A DNA stretch of 64,000 nt from an uncultured Desulfobacter sp. (lineage in GTDB: Bacteria; Desulfobacterota; Desulfobacteria; Desulfobacterales; Desulfobacteraceae), in contig NZ_OY762929.1 in the NCBI RefSeq assembly GCF_963666675.1, positions 868,001 through 932,000 of the forward strand, read 5' to 3'. This document shows, in pieces, positions 53,128 to 62,519 of the stretch; the stretch's first letter is position 1; every line of letters begins with the position of its first letter. The notes beneath the pieces were generated by a model. The model was not told the origin of the DNA and made no database searches. It saw only the letters and a list, made by a program, of their open reading frames with translations. Both the position numbers and the translations under genes were made by a program.

Positions 53128-53547
53128 ATGGATAACTTTGCTAATTTGATATCAATCATCTCGGGAATTATGACAATATTTGGTGTTACAGGGGTTGTCA
53201 GTTGGAGTCTTTATAAGGAAACCGGTGAAAGTTTTTCGCAAGCCACCATGTCCATTTTTGCAAAATCATTCAAATTGGCTCTTTGTATAGTGTCATTTTT
53301 ATTATTTTTAATACTATTGTATTTAATCCATGTATCAATAGTAATTTCTCTTGGCGAAGGTTGGATGCCAGGCAGCACAAGAAATCCTGATTTTTGGTGG
53401 AAAAATTCAGATTGGTATGCGTACGTGGTAAGTTACTGCTTAATAGTTCTAATCGGCATTCCATTCTATTCGCTAATTGCGTCCTCTATTTATACTTGGT
53501 CGCTTTCACCATTTCGAATTTTTTGGACTCATTTGCGGAAACGCTAA
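53128..53547 (+). CDS. Small membrane protein in a possible integron gene cassette
   Basis: 139 residues with three predicted membrane helices (about 8-28, 50-75, 100-122) and a basic C-terminus (HLRKR). The function is unknown and no family is recognised. The gene starts 16 bp after a GTTAGCG box. Its stop codon lies inside the CGCTAAC box that begins an attC-like site, the compact arrangement typical of integron cassettes. It is AT-rich relative to core genes. No integrase gene is in the window. Confidence 0.65.
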   Translation: MDNFANLISIISGIMTIFGVTGVVSWSLYKETGESFSQATMSIFAKSFKLALCIVSFLLFLILLYLIHVSIVISLGEGWMPGSTRNPDFWWKNSDWYAYVVSYCLIVLIGIPFYSLIASSIYTWSLSPFRIFWTHLRKR

Positions 53548-53614
53548 CAACGGCATTCACTCAGACCAGTATTACATTGCCGCTTCACACCGGCTGGTGA
53601 TGCTGGCGTTGACT
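53542..53614 (+). other. attC-like recombination site (73 bp)
   Basis: It begins CGCTAAC (53542-53548), the exact reverse complement of GTTAGCG at 53105-53111 that opens the unit, and ends GTTGACT (53608-53614). Inner arms GGCAT-t-CAC-t-CAG-a-CC and GG-CTG-GTG-ATGC pair with three bulged bases all on one side, the asymmetry typical of attC sites. The last box deviates from GTTRRRY at one position. Confidence 0.55.
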
Positions 53615-53652
53615 TTGTCTATCAAGGCTCGTGTTTTCTGAAATCAACCCAG

Positions 53653-53668
53653 ATACAACATGTTGTAT
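53653..53668. promoter_or_regulatory. Perfect 16-bp palindrome upstream of the chemoreceptor gene
   Basis: ATACAACATGTTGTAT is fully self-complementary and lies about 230 bp before the MCP start. It could be a dimeric regulator site. The remainder of 53615-53896 shows no gene. Confidence 0.3.
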
Positions 53669-53896
53669 GAGAAGGACTCCGGCCAAAAACAACTTTTCAC
53701 ACCATAACTGCTTGGCTGCAATTATCTTAACGAAAAATTTGACTACGAAATTTTAGCTTTGAAACCAGCTCCGAATCGATTATTATAAATGCTGTAAAAT
53801 TCTAAAACTATCATCGCCACAATTTGTGTATACGAATTAAAATGAATCCCAATACGCAAGTGTATTCATATTTACAGGGTTACTGGAGGAATTGAA

Positions 53897-55573
53897 ATGG
53901 GAAAATTAAACGATTTGTCCATCAGGCTGAAACTCTTTTTGGGATTTGGAGTTGTCTGTATTTTTTTTGTTATTATTGGCATTATGATCAATAGTCTCAA
54001 CAATAGAACTATTGGAGAACTGGACGCGGCCAAATCTGAAGTGCTGCCCCATACTATGAATTTTATTGAAATCAAACGGGATATTGAACAGATTCAGCAG
54101 TGGCTCACCGACATATCTGCCACAAGGGCTGCAGAAGGCTATGATGATGGATATGCAGAAGCTGAAACCTATTACAAGGATGCAGTTAAAAGAACTGATC
54201 ACTCCATTATTGAGCACGACAGGTATGGCGAAGATGAAATGGTGGCATTGCTTAAAGATATGAAAAAAAGCCTGGAAGATTACTACACCATGGGCCAAAA
54301 AATGGCTAAAGCCTATATCGAAAGCGGCCCGGAAAAAGGCAACCCCATGATGGAAGAGTTTGACCCGTTTGCTGAAAAACTGGCCGGGATCATAGATCAA
54401 ATTGTTGATGAGCACAAAGCGGAGTTGATGAACTCTTTTGCGTCGATTAAGGCTCACAGCATTTCAAATACAAAAACGATCACTATCGGGATTATTGCCG
54501 GTTTAATTTTTTCGGTCCTCACAGCGTATGGTATCAGCCAGTCTATAGCCAGCCCCCTTCGCAAGGCCGTGGATTTTGCGGGTTATGTGGCAAAAGGTAA
54601 TTTTGATCAGACCCTTATTCTCAAGCAAAAAGATGAAGTCGGAGTTCTTGCCGATTCTCTTAACAAGATGACCTCAAGCTTAAAAAAACTTATAATTGAT
54701 ATGAAAGATAGCACAACAACCGTGAATGTATCTTCCTCGAAAATTAAAGGCCTTTCAGATAATATCACCGCAAGTTCACGGGATACGGTTGAAAAATCAA
54801 ATACGGTTTCTGAAGCAGCAAAAGAGATGAGCAGCAATATGAATTCTGTTGCATCTGCCACGGAGCAAGCGGCTGACAGCATCCAGACTGTTGTTGCTGC
54901 AGTTGAAGAGATGACTGCCACCATAGCCGAAATCTCAAATAATATTTCCAAGGGAAGCCAGACCACCGGTCATGCAGTTGAAAAAGCCAACCAGGTATCT
55001 GTCAAAATTGATGAGCTTGGCTCCGCAGCGTCTCTGATCTCTAAGGTGACCGACACCATCAAAGATATTTCTGAACAGACCAATCTCCTAGCTTTGAACG
55101 CCACCATTGAAGCGGCACGTGCTGGAGAAGCAGGAAAAGGGTTTGCCGTAGTTGCAGGAGAAATAAAAGCCCTTGCTCAACAAACAGCAGATGCAACCGG
55201 TGAGATCAATGAACGGATTAAAGGTGTTCAATCCAGCACTGAAGAATCTGTATCATCCATCCAGGAAATCGTCGGTGTTATCAATGAAATTAACGAAATT
55301 GTAAACACCGTTGCGGCTGCCATTGAAGAGCAGTCCGCCACTACACAGGAGATATCAAATAATATTGTCCAGGCAGGCCAGGGTATCCAGGACGTTAACC
55401 AGAATGTCAGCCAAGCTTCTGTTGTTACCGGAGAAATTGCTCAGGATATTAATTATGTGAACCAGGCTGCCCAGGAAGCAGACCAGGACAGTGGTAAGAT
55501 ACTGGAAGGTGTGGAGGACCTTGTCAAGGTTACTGAAAAACTGAAGGACACTGTAAGCCTGTTTAAAATTTAG
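53897..55573 (+). CDS. Methyl-accepting chemotaxis protein
   Basis: 558 residues with TACTGGAGG upstream. TM1 lies at about 12-33, a periplasmic helical-bundle sensor (4HB-type, rich in Asp/Glu/Tyr) at about 34-193, and TM2 at about 194-214. A HAMP domain (ASPLRKAVDFAGYVAKGNF) is followed by a long cytoplasmic signalling coiled coil with the conserved tip ISEQTNLLALNATIEAARAG and GFAVVAGEIKALAQQ. It senses an unknown ligand and controls CheA kinase. It is a single gene at the edge of the accessory region, and no che genes are next to it. Confidence 0.95.
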   Translation: MGKLNDLSIRLKLFLGFGVVCIFFVIIGIMINSLNNRTIGELDAAKSEVLPHTMNFIEIKRDIEQIQQWLTDISATRAAEGYDDGYAEAETYYKDAVKRTDHSIIEHDRYGEDEMVALLKDMKKSLEDYYTMGQKMAKAYIESGPEKGNPMMEEFDPFAEKLAGIIDQIVDEHKAELMNSFASIKAHSISNTKTITIGIIAGLIFSVLTAYGISQSIASPLRKAVDFAGYVAKGNFDQTLILKQKDEVGVLADSLNKMTSSLKKLIIDMKDSTTTVNVSSSKIKGLSDNITASSRDTVEKSNTVSEAAKEMSSNMNSVASATEQAADSIQTVVAAVEEMTATIAEISNNISKGSQTTGHAVEKANQVSVKIDELGSAASLISKVTDTIKDISEQTNLLALNATIEAARAGEAGKGFAVVAGEIKALAQQTADATGEINERIKGVQSSTEESVSSIQEIVGVINEINEIVNTVAAAIEEQSATTQEISNNIVQAGQGIQDVNQNVSQASVVTGEIAQDINYVNQAAQEADQDSGKILEGVEDLVKVTEKLKDTVSLFKI

Positions 55574-55659
55574 CTCAAATCTCATTTACCGTAGAATTTT
55601 GAAGGAAACCAAAATCCCACAAATCTACTTTTAGGCCTAATGCCTTATCTCCGGTCGGT

Positions 55660-56964
55660 TTAGAAGTACCAGGTGATCCATGCTGAAATTGTGTCCGCGG
55701 GTGGCGTGGTGAAGTCGGTACCCAGGACCACAAACCCGCCGTATTCGGTGCCGTTGCCTCCCCAGTTTAAAAGGGCGGTCATGGTGATACGGATATTATC
55801 TGAAACGTCATAAACCACCCGGGGTAACAACATCCCCGAGCCGTCGTGGAGATTTACGATGGGGGTGAGGTAGGCGTTGACCAGGGGATGAAGCTCCAGG
55901 TTGACATGGGCGCTTGCATACCATCGGCCCAAAGCAAAGAGTTCGCCCCTGTCCAGGCGTTTTGAAACATCCGGGTTCAGCAGTGCCCGGCTGTAATCAT
56001 TGTCGGACAGCCCGTTGTAATAAAGTTCCACATATCCATACCAGTTTTTATCGAACCATACCCAGGAATAATCCAGGTTGGCCACACCAGAGATGTAAAT
56101 GGAACGTTCCCGGCTCTTTTGATCAAGGAATGTTCCGGTGAGGTCCAAACGGAAGGCGGCATCTCCTAAATTACCGGCGGTGCCGATGCCGGTCACCATA
56201 TCCCTATAGTGCCGGGCCACCATGACATCCGTGTCCAGACCGTCAAGATTGGTGTGGAGTTTGACCCCCAAAGATGACTGATCTATTCCTGATTTATCTG
56301 TATCCGGGTCTCTGTGGGCGGCATAAATCAGATCCACGTCCACGCGTTTGACCGGGACGTGAACAAGGATCAGGTCGTCTCCGGTTTTGTAATCGCGTTC
56401 AAGGTCCGTGGGAGCAAAGGGGTTGAAAAGATCCATGGGGTTAAAGGTAAACCCATGGCCCCAGGTGACGGCCTGGCGGCCCACGCGAATGTCCCCCCAG
56501 TCCGGTGAAAAAGATACAAACGCCCGGTCCAGGCGATGATATATGACCGAACGATCTCCCTGGTGCAGGCTGTGGGTTAAATTAAAAAATCGGTGGGCAT
56601 CCCTGACTGGACCCGACAGACCGTCGGGGAACAGGTCAGGGTAGCGCGCTTTGAGCCTCTCTCCATCCTTCCGGGTGTCGCCGCCGCCGGCCAACGCTTC
56701 ATAATGGATTTCTACATATAATGCGTCGCTAAAAAAGATCTTGCTGTTCAGGCGAAATTCACCAAATCCGTCATAATTGGGAGATAGACCCACATACTGG
56801 TAAGCTGAATCGGATTTTGGGAACAGTATTCGGCTGTATATTTTTAAGTGGCCATCCCATTCCATGTCCGGCAGAGATACCCCTTCTTGTGCATAACCAA
56901 GTCCTATAAAAATAAGCTGGAACGAAAAGAACAGGCAAGGCAACAACGTGGGATTTAAGGCCAT
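55660..56964 (-). CDS. Outer-membrane beta-barrel protein of an ABC-associated locus
   Basis: 434 residues from ATG 56964, chosen because this gives a signal peptide at the start (MALNPTLLPCLFFSF... ending GYAQ). The longer frame from 57012 overlaps the upstream gene. The mature part is rich in alternating aromatic/polar strands (HLKIYSRILF, GEFRLNSKIFFSDALYVEIHYEA, IRVGRQAVTWGHG) and ends with aromatic ISAWITWYF, a classic barrel C-terminus. It follows a LolD-type ATPase gene by 25 bp, so it probably works with that transporter in envelope lipid or lipoprotein handling. The family is not recognised precisely. Confidence 0.78.
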   Translation of the reverse strand: MALNPTLLPCLFFSFQLIFIGLGYAQEGVSLPDMEWDGHLKIYSRILFPKSDSAYQYVGLSPNYDGFGEFRLNSKIFFSDALYVEIHYEALAGGGDTRKDGERLKARYPDLFPDGLSGPVRDAHRFFNLTHSLHQGDRSVIYHRLDRAFVSFSPDWGDIRVGRQAVTWGHGFTFNPMDLFNPFAPTDLERDYKTGDDLILVHVPVKRVDVDLIYAAHRDPDTDKSGIDQSSLGVKLHTNLDGLDTDVMVARHYRDMVTGIGTAGNLGDAAFRLDLTGTFLDQKSRERSIYISGVANLDYSWVWFDKNWYGYVELYYNGLSDNDYSRALLNPDVSKRLDRGELFALGRWYASAHVNLELHPLVNAYLTPIVNLHDGSGMLLPRVVYDVSDNIRITMTALLNWGGNGTEYGGFVVLGTDFTTPPADTISAWITWYF

Positions 56965-56989
56965 GTTTATTCGTCGATGGTTTTGATCT

Positions 56990-57673
56990 CTACTTGATAT
57001 GGTCATCAACAATCACCCCGTCCTTGAGCCGGATGATTCTTCGGGAAAATCCCATTACCATCTGGTCATGGGTGGAAAAGATAAAAGTGACCCGGCGCTG
57101 TTCATTCATCCGGGCCATCATTTCCAAAAGGCCCTGTCCAGTCTGGGAATCCAGGTTGGCCGTGGGTTCGTCCGCAAGGATGATGGACGGATTGGAGACC
57201 AGGGCTCTCGCCACCGCCACCCGCTGCTGCTGGCCCCCGGACAGTTCTGACGGCCGTCTGTCGTGCATGCCCGAAAGCCCCACATCATCCAGAACAGACC
57301 TGGCACGCTCTGTCCTTTGTTTTCCGGGCACACCCTGCATAAGCATCACATATTCCACGTTTTCCCGGGCCGACAGCACCGGGATGATATTATAGGCCTG
57401 GAATACAAAGCCGATTTTGTTCAGGCGTATGTCCGCAAGTTTTGACTGGGACAACCCAGTGAGCGTGTCGCCGTCCAGAATGATTTCTCCCTGGCTGGGG
57501 GTGTCCAGCCCGCCTATCAGATTGAGCAGGGTGGTTTTTCCTGATCCCGACGGCCCTGCAAGGGCACAAAACTCCCCTTTTTTAACACAAAGGGATATGT
57601 GGCCCAGGGCATGCACCGAAACTTTGCCCTGTTCGTATGTTTTGCTGACATCTTTGACTTCGACCATATTCAT
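56990..57673 (-). CDS. ABC transporter ATPase, LolD/MacB type
   Basis: 227 residues from ATG 57673, with AGAGG upstream. A longer frame to 57829 adds a non-family extension. It has Walker A GPSGSGKTT, signature LSGGQQQR, Walker B IILADEPTANLD and H-loop STHDQ, with the LolD-like beginning VEVKDVSKTYEQG. It drives export-type MacB/LolCE mechanotransmission rather than import. The matching FtsX-type permeases are probably those at 62520-64000, also on the minus strand but separated by a two-component pair on the plus strand. Confidence 0.9.
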   Translation of the reverse strand: MNMVEVKDVSKTYEQGKVSVHALGHISLCVKKGEFCALAGPSGSGKTTLLNLIGGLDTPSQGEIILDGDTLTGLSQSKLADIRLNKIGFVFQAYNIIPVLSARENVEYVMLMQGVPGKQRTERARSVLDDVGLSGMHDRRPSELSGGQQQRVAVARALVSNPSIILADEPTANLDSQTGQGLLEMMARMNEQRRVTFIFSTHDQMVMGFSRRIIRLKDGVIVDDHIK

Positions 57674-57874
57674 TTGGATGCCTCTCTTTTGGGGTCCGTG
57701 TGTCATCTGCAGGAGAATACGAAATGATCGGCTCCTGCGCGGCTGTATGGTGTAAGGCAAGACAAACCAATCACAAACAGCCATATCACAATCCCAATGG
57801 TTTTGGGAAACCCGTTTTTTGCGGGGCATTGTTTGGGCAAGGAAATTTGGGGGATTTGTTTTAATGTGTGCCGC

Positions 57875-57936
57875 TGTAGGGGCAGGCCCTTGTGTCTGCC
57901 CTAACGGAGGGCAACCACAGGGGGATTGCCCTTACA
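57875..57936. repeat. Palindromic GTAGGGGCAGG-type intergenic repeat
   Basis: Two nested hairpins, GGGCAG/CTGCCC (around GCCCTTGTGT) and GGGCAA/TTGCCC (around CCACAGGGGGA), lie inside outer arms TGTAGGGGCA and TTGCCCTTACA. From memory, very similar elements are widespread in several bacterial phyla. Only one copy is here, between the ATPase gene and the divergent kinase gene. Confidence 0.55.
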
Positions 57937-58106
57937 AAAATGGCCGACAATAGAGTCAAACCCAGATTTTTAAAAGAATATGCTGAAAAATATCGAGGTA
58001 AAAAGATCGGTGTATGGTGTGTATTGAAAGACAGTTTGATTTTGATGTATACTCTCAAACCCACACAACGGATTCGCACATTCCCATTCCACAGATAGGA
58101 GACGTT

Positions 58107-61073
58107 ATGCCGAAACGATCATTTAGTATCCGTACCAAGCTGATTGCTATTTTCGTATTGATAAAAGTGCTTCCCCTGGTCGCATTGGCGTGGTTTTCCT
58201 GGCGGGTTATTTCCGATCTGGCCGATACATTGAAAACACAGACTGAACAGGTGACCCAAGAGACCAATACCCTTGTTGGCGGTATTGCGGATATGGCAAC
58301 AAATAACTCCATTGAAGCGTTGGATAACCGTTCCAGAGAAGCCATTGAACGCCTGACCACAGATACGGCACGGCAGGTGGCTTGCTTCTTGTACGACCGT
58401 GATGTGGATATCCGGTTGGCCGCCCATATCACACCGGGGAAAAAGGCATACCAGAAATTTTTATCCGGACGGACCCGCAAGGTGGTCATGGATGACGGCA
58501 AATGGACGATGAATGAAGACGGTACAAAATGGATTCCTGCGACCCCTGATCCGTTGACGTATAAAAAAGTGACGGCAAGGATCGAAGATAACCGGAATCA
58601 GTTTCATTATCGGCCGCCTGAAGCCGACGGCGTGGTCGAATATCGTCCCTTGTATCTTGAAATGACATATGTGGATCTGTCAGGCATGGAGAAGTTTAAG
58701 GTCTCCAACACCCCCCTTTTGCCTGAAACCCTGCGGGATGTCTCCAAACGGGAAAATACCTTTTGTAAGGCGGAAACCTATTTTGAATCCTTGAAAAACC
58801 TTAAACCCGGTGGGATTTATGTCTCCGATGTCATCGGGGCCTATGTGAAAGGCTTTTTACCTGGCGGCGTTTACAACACAGTCCGGGCCCAAAAGGCGGG
58901 CATCCCATTTGAACCGGAACGTTCGGGCTATGCCGGCCTTGAAAACCCTCTGGGTATCCGTTTTAAAGGCCTGGTGCGATGGGCGACACCTGTGGTGGTT
59001 GAAGGTGAAATCACCGGGTTTGTCACCCTGGCCCTGGACCATACCCATATCATGGAATTTACCGATCATGTCATCCCCACCGATGACCGGTATTGCGTGA
59101 CGTCCAATGCCGGTTCCGGTAATTACGCATTCATGTGGGATTATAAGGGGCGAAATATTTCCCATCCCAGGGATTATTTTATTGTGGGATACGACCCAGA
59201 CACCGGGCATCAAACCGTCCCGTGGCTTGAAGAATCCCTTTACGCCAAGTGGCTTTCGTGCAACTGCGCCATGGCGGAGTTTGAAACCCAGGTTCCCTGG
59301 TTTGACGCCCAGTCCCTGGAAAAAAAACCTGCCGAAGAACTGACCCGGCAAGGCTATCTGGGTCTGGATGGACGGTTTCTTAATTTTGCCCCCCAGTGCA
59401 CCGGCTGGCATACCTTGACCCAGCATGGGGGGTCCGGCTCCTTTTTGATTTTCTGGAGTAAGTTGTGGAAACTGACCACAGCGGCGGCCATTCCCTATTA
59501 CACCGGCCATTACGGAGATCATCCCAGGGGGTTTGGGTATGTCACCATCGGGGCCAATGTGGATGAATTTCATAAACCCGCGATGCATACTGCGGCCGTC
59601 ATCAAGTCCACCCGAAAAGAGTTTGAATCCAATCTTACACGTCAAAAAGAGAACAATCTTGCCTATCTTCGCCGCACGCTCCATGACACCGCCATTAAAA
59701 TGACCTTGTCCACAGGAATCATGATCGTATTGGTCATTTTTATTGCCCTGTGGATGGCAGCCACCCTGACCGGAAAAATCACCAAAATGATCCGGGGTAT
59801 CAATCATTTCCAGAAAAGGGACATGGATTATCGCCTTGAAGAGACATCCAATGACGAGATCGGCCAACTGACCTGTTCATTTAATGACATGGCCGACAGT
59901 ATCCAGCAATACCTGATGGTCATGGAAGAAGCACAAAAAAACACCGAACTTGCCAACAGTCGTTTAAAAAAAGAGGTTGCCGAAAGAAAGGCGGCCCAGG
60001 TGGAATTATCCTTGCACCGGGATCAGCTTGAGCACATGGTTAAAAGAAGGACAGCCCAGCTTGAGACCCAGATCCTTGAACGTGAACGGGCTGAAGAAGA
60101 GTTGATGCAGGCTGAAAAGATGGCGGCTTTGGGGCAGTTGATTGCCGGCATTGCCCATGAGATCAACACCCCCATGGGGGCCATTAAGTCCTCGGGCAGC
60201 AATATTTTAGATTTTCATAAAAAACTGCAGAACGATATCCCGGATTTGATCAAAAAACTGGATGATAAGCATTTGACGCTTTTTTTCAGTTTGTTGGACC
60301 GGTTCCCCAAAAAGATGGTGTTGAGAACCAGCCGGGAGGAACGTAAAATCATTCGAGCCCTTGGTGACAATTTGAGTAAGAACGGCATTAAGTGTTCCCG
60401 GCAAACGGCATTTTTTCTCGTTCAGATGAATGTGCATAACCAATGGGAGATATTCAAGCCGCTGTTATTTCACCCGGAATCTGAATTTATCCTTGAGACC
60501 GCTTACAGCCTTCATTCCATTACCAGTAACACCGAAAACATTAACCAGGCGGTGGACCGGGTCAGCAAAATTATCTATGCTTTGAAATCGTATATTCGTC
60601 AAAGTGACAGCGATGAAAAAACCAAAACAGATATTATTGACAGCATTGAGACCGTGCTGACCATTTATCACAATCAGATCAAACAAAATACCCAACTGAT
60701 CCGGGAGTATGATACCATTGACACCATACTCGGGTATCCGGATGAGCTCAGTCAGGTCTGGACAAATTTGATTTACAACGCCCTGCAGGCCATGGATTAT
60801 AAAGGGGTCTTAACCATCCAGGTAAAAAATATTGATGCCCATGTGCAAATTTGCATTACCGATACCGGCTGCGGCATTCCCCAAGAGCATCGAAACAAGA
60901 TTTTTCAACCCTTTTTCACCACCAAGAAGAGAGGCGAGGGCAGCGGATTAGGCCTTGACATTGTTGCCAAAATCATCAAGAAACATGATGGTAAAATTGA
61001 CTTTGAATCCGACGTCGGAAAAGGAACGACCTTTACCATTTTACTTCCAAAAATAAGGGTTAACCATGGCTGA
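58107..61073 (+). CDS. Membrane sensor histidine kinase with large extracytoplasmic sensor and HAMP
   Basis: 988 residues from ATG 58107, with AGGAG upstream. TM1 lies at about 12-35, then a long extracytoplasmic region of about 490 residues (Cache-like, with YVDLSGMEKFKVSNTPL, FVTLALDHTHIMEFTDHV). TM2 is at about 531-555, with HAMP and coiled coil up to about 670. The kinase core has phosphoacceptor His in IAGIAHEINTPMG (about 683), N-box NLIYNALQAM, G1 DTGCGIP and G2 GEGSGLGLDIV. It phosphorylates the response regulator encoded by the next gene, which overlaps its end by 8 bp. The ligand is unknown. Confidence 0.92.
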   Translation: MPKRSFSIRTKLIAIFVLIKVLPLVALAWFSWRVISDLADTLKTQTEQVTQETNTLVGGIADMATNNSIEALDNRSREAIERLTTDTARQVACFLYDRDVDIRLAAHITPGKKAYQKFLSGRTRKVVMDDGKWTMNEDGTKWIPATPDPLTYKKVTARIEDNRNQFHYRPPEADGVVEYRPLYLEMTYVDLSGMEKFKVSNTPLLPETLRDVSKRENTFCKAETYFESLKNLKPGGIYVSDVIGAYVKGFLPGGVYNTVRAQKAGIPFEPERSGYAGLENPLGIRFKGLVRWATPVVVEGEITGFVTLALDHTHIMEFTDHVIPTDDRYCVTSNAGSGNYAFMWDYKGRNISHPRDYFIVGYDPDTGHQTVPWLEESLYAKWLSCNCAMAEFETQVPWFDAQSLEKKPAEELTRQGYLGLDGRFLNFAPQCTGWHTLTQHGGSGSFLIFWSKLWKLTTAAAIPYYTGHYGDHPRGFGYVTIGANVDEFHKPAMHTAAVIKSTRKEFESNLTRQKENNLAYLRRTLHDTAIKMTLSTGIMIVLVIFIALWMAATLTGKITKMIRGINHFQKRDMDYRLEETSNDEIGQLTCSFNDMADSIQQYLMVMEEAQKNTELANSRLKKEVAERKAAQVELSLHRDQLEHMVKRRTAQLETQILERERAEEELMQAEKMAALGQLIAGIAHEINTPMGAIKSSGSNILDFHKKLQNDIPDLIKKLDDKHLTLFFSLLDRFPKKMVLRTSREERKIIRALGDNLSKNGIKCSRQTAFFLVQMNVHNQWEIFKPLLFHPESEFILETAYSLHSITSNTENINQAVDRVSKIIYALKSYIRQSDSDEKTKTDIIDSIETVLTIYHNQIKQNTQLIREYDTIDTILGYPDELSQVWTNLIYNALQAMDYKGVLTIQVKNIDAHVQICITDTGCGIPQEHRNKIFQPFFTTKKRGEGSGLGLDIVAKIIKKHDGKIDFESDVGKGTTFTILLPKIRVNHG

Positions 61074-62511
61074 TAGGAAATACGGCCTGTTTTTGTGTGT
61101 GGATGACGAGCAGATTGTCCTGCATTCATTAAGAGATCAATTATATAAACACTATGGTAAAAATTATTTAATCGAAATCGCCGAAAGTGCCGAAGAGGGC
61201 CTGGAAATTTTAGATGAATTTTCTTTGGATGAATATGCGCCCATTATTATTATTTCCGACTGGCTGATGCCGGGAATGAACGGGGATGAATTTTTTATCC
61301 GAGTGCACCGCAAGTTCCCTGATGTTATCAAAGTGATGCTGTCCGGGCAGGTTGATCCCGCTGTGATACAGCGCGCCCGGGATGAAGCGGATATGTTTGA
61401 AATGATAGACAAACCCTGGGATGCACAGGATCTGATTCATCACATTGATCAGGCCATTGCACAGTTTAACGGCACCGATTCGGTGGATGATATGGATGAA
61501 GCGCCTGCTTTAGAGATCGGTATTTTATGTGTGGATGATGAACCCATTGTCACCGAAAGCCTTAGATCTTTATTTTATAAGTCTTTAAAAGATGTTGCGG
61601 TGGTTGAAGTGGCCCACAGCGCCGAAGAGGCCATGGAAGTCATAGACGAATTGACGGACGAGGGCATTGAACTTCAGGTGGTGATTTCCGATTATATTAT
61701 GCCCGGCATCAAGGGGGATGAACTGCTGATCAACATCCACGACAAACTGCCCAAAGTCAAAAAAATCATGCTCACCGGTCAAAGTGATATTGAGGGTATC
61801 CGGCAAGCCATCAATCAGGCCCAGCTTTATCGTTTCCTTGAGAAACCATGGAGCAATGAAGACATGATTCTAACCATCAAAAGTGCCCTGACCGCCTATG
61901 ATCATGAAGCCCGCCTTGAAAATAAAAATCGTGAGCTAATGCAGCTTAACCATGCGCTTGAGGCCAAGGTCCGGGAAAGAACCCGTGAGCTGGAACAAAA
62001 AAATAAGGAGCTGGAGCGGCTGGCCACCTTTGACCAGCTCACAGGCCTGGTCAATCGGGCGAAACTCGATGAAGTGCTCAGGACTGAATTGATCCGGTCC
62101 AACCGGTATGGTAATTCCCTTGGCTTGATCATGTTGGATATTGATTATTTTAAAGCGGTCAATGATACCCATGGCCATCAGGTTGGGGATAAAGTCCTTC
62201 GATTGTTTGCTGAGCAACTCAGGCACGGGGTGCGTGATGCGGACGTCCCCGGACGTTGGGGTGGGGAGGAGTTTTTAATCATATGTCCCGAGTCGGATCA
62301 GCATGGGGTGGTGACGCTGGCCCAGTCCCTGCGCGAACGTGTCCAGGATCATGAAGTTGAAGGCGTGGGTAAAAAAACCGCAAGCTTCGGGGTGACGGTA
62401 TTTGAAAAAAGGGATACGATTACAACCATTATCGGCAGAGCGGACAAGGCATTGTACAAGGCCAAAGACGGTGGCCGAAACCGGGTTGAATGTGTGATGC
62501 CGGGTCGTTGA
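61066..62511 (+). CDS. Response regulator with two receiver domains and a GGDEF output (diguanylate cyclase)
   Basis: 481 residues. REC1 (about 8-125) has the acidic pair VDDE and phosphoacceptor Asp in IIISDWLMPGMNGDEF. REC2 (about 150-270) has CVDDE and VVISDYIMPGIKGDEL. Both keep the distal Lys (DKPWD, EKPWS). A coiled coil precedes the GGDEF domain, with LIMLDIDYFKAVNDTHGHQVGDK and active site GRWGGEEF. An I-site RDAD lies five residues earlier. It turns the kinase signal into c-di-GMP. Start 61066 overlaps the kinase gene. Confidence 0.94.
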   Translation: MADRKYGLFLCVDDEQIVLHSLRDQLYKHYGKNYLIEIAESAEEGLEILDEFSLDEYAPIIIISDWLMPGMNGDEFFIRVHRKFPDVIKVMLSGQVDPAVIQRARDEADMFEMIDKPWDAQDLIHHIDQAIAQFNGTDSVDDMDEAPALEIGILCVDDEPIVTESLRSLFYKSLKDVAVVEVAHSAEEAMEVIDELTDEGIELQVVISDYIMPGIKGDELLINIHDKLPKVKKIMLTGQSDIEGIRQAINQAQLYRFLEKPWSNEDMILTIKSALTAYDHEARLENKNRELMQLNHALEAKVRERTRELEQKNKELERLATFDQLTGLVNRAKLDEVLRTELIRSNRYGNSLGLIMLDIDYFKAVNDTHGHQVGDKVLRLFAEQLRHGVRDADVPGRWGGEEFLIICPESDQHGVVTLAQSLRERVQDHEVEGVGKKTASFGVTVFEKRDTITTIIGRADKALYKAKDGGRNRVECVMPGR

Positions 62512-62519
62512 TCGATCGT

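Noticed and set aside
57892..58098. 68-codon plus-strand frame before the kinase gene
   Set aside because: It starts within a palindromic repeat and overlaps the leader of the kinase gene. No family resemblance and no ribosome site.
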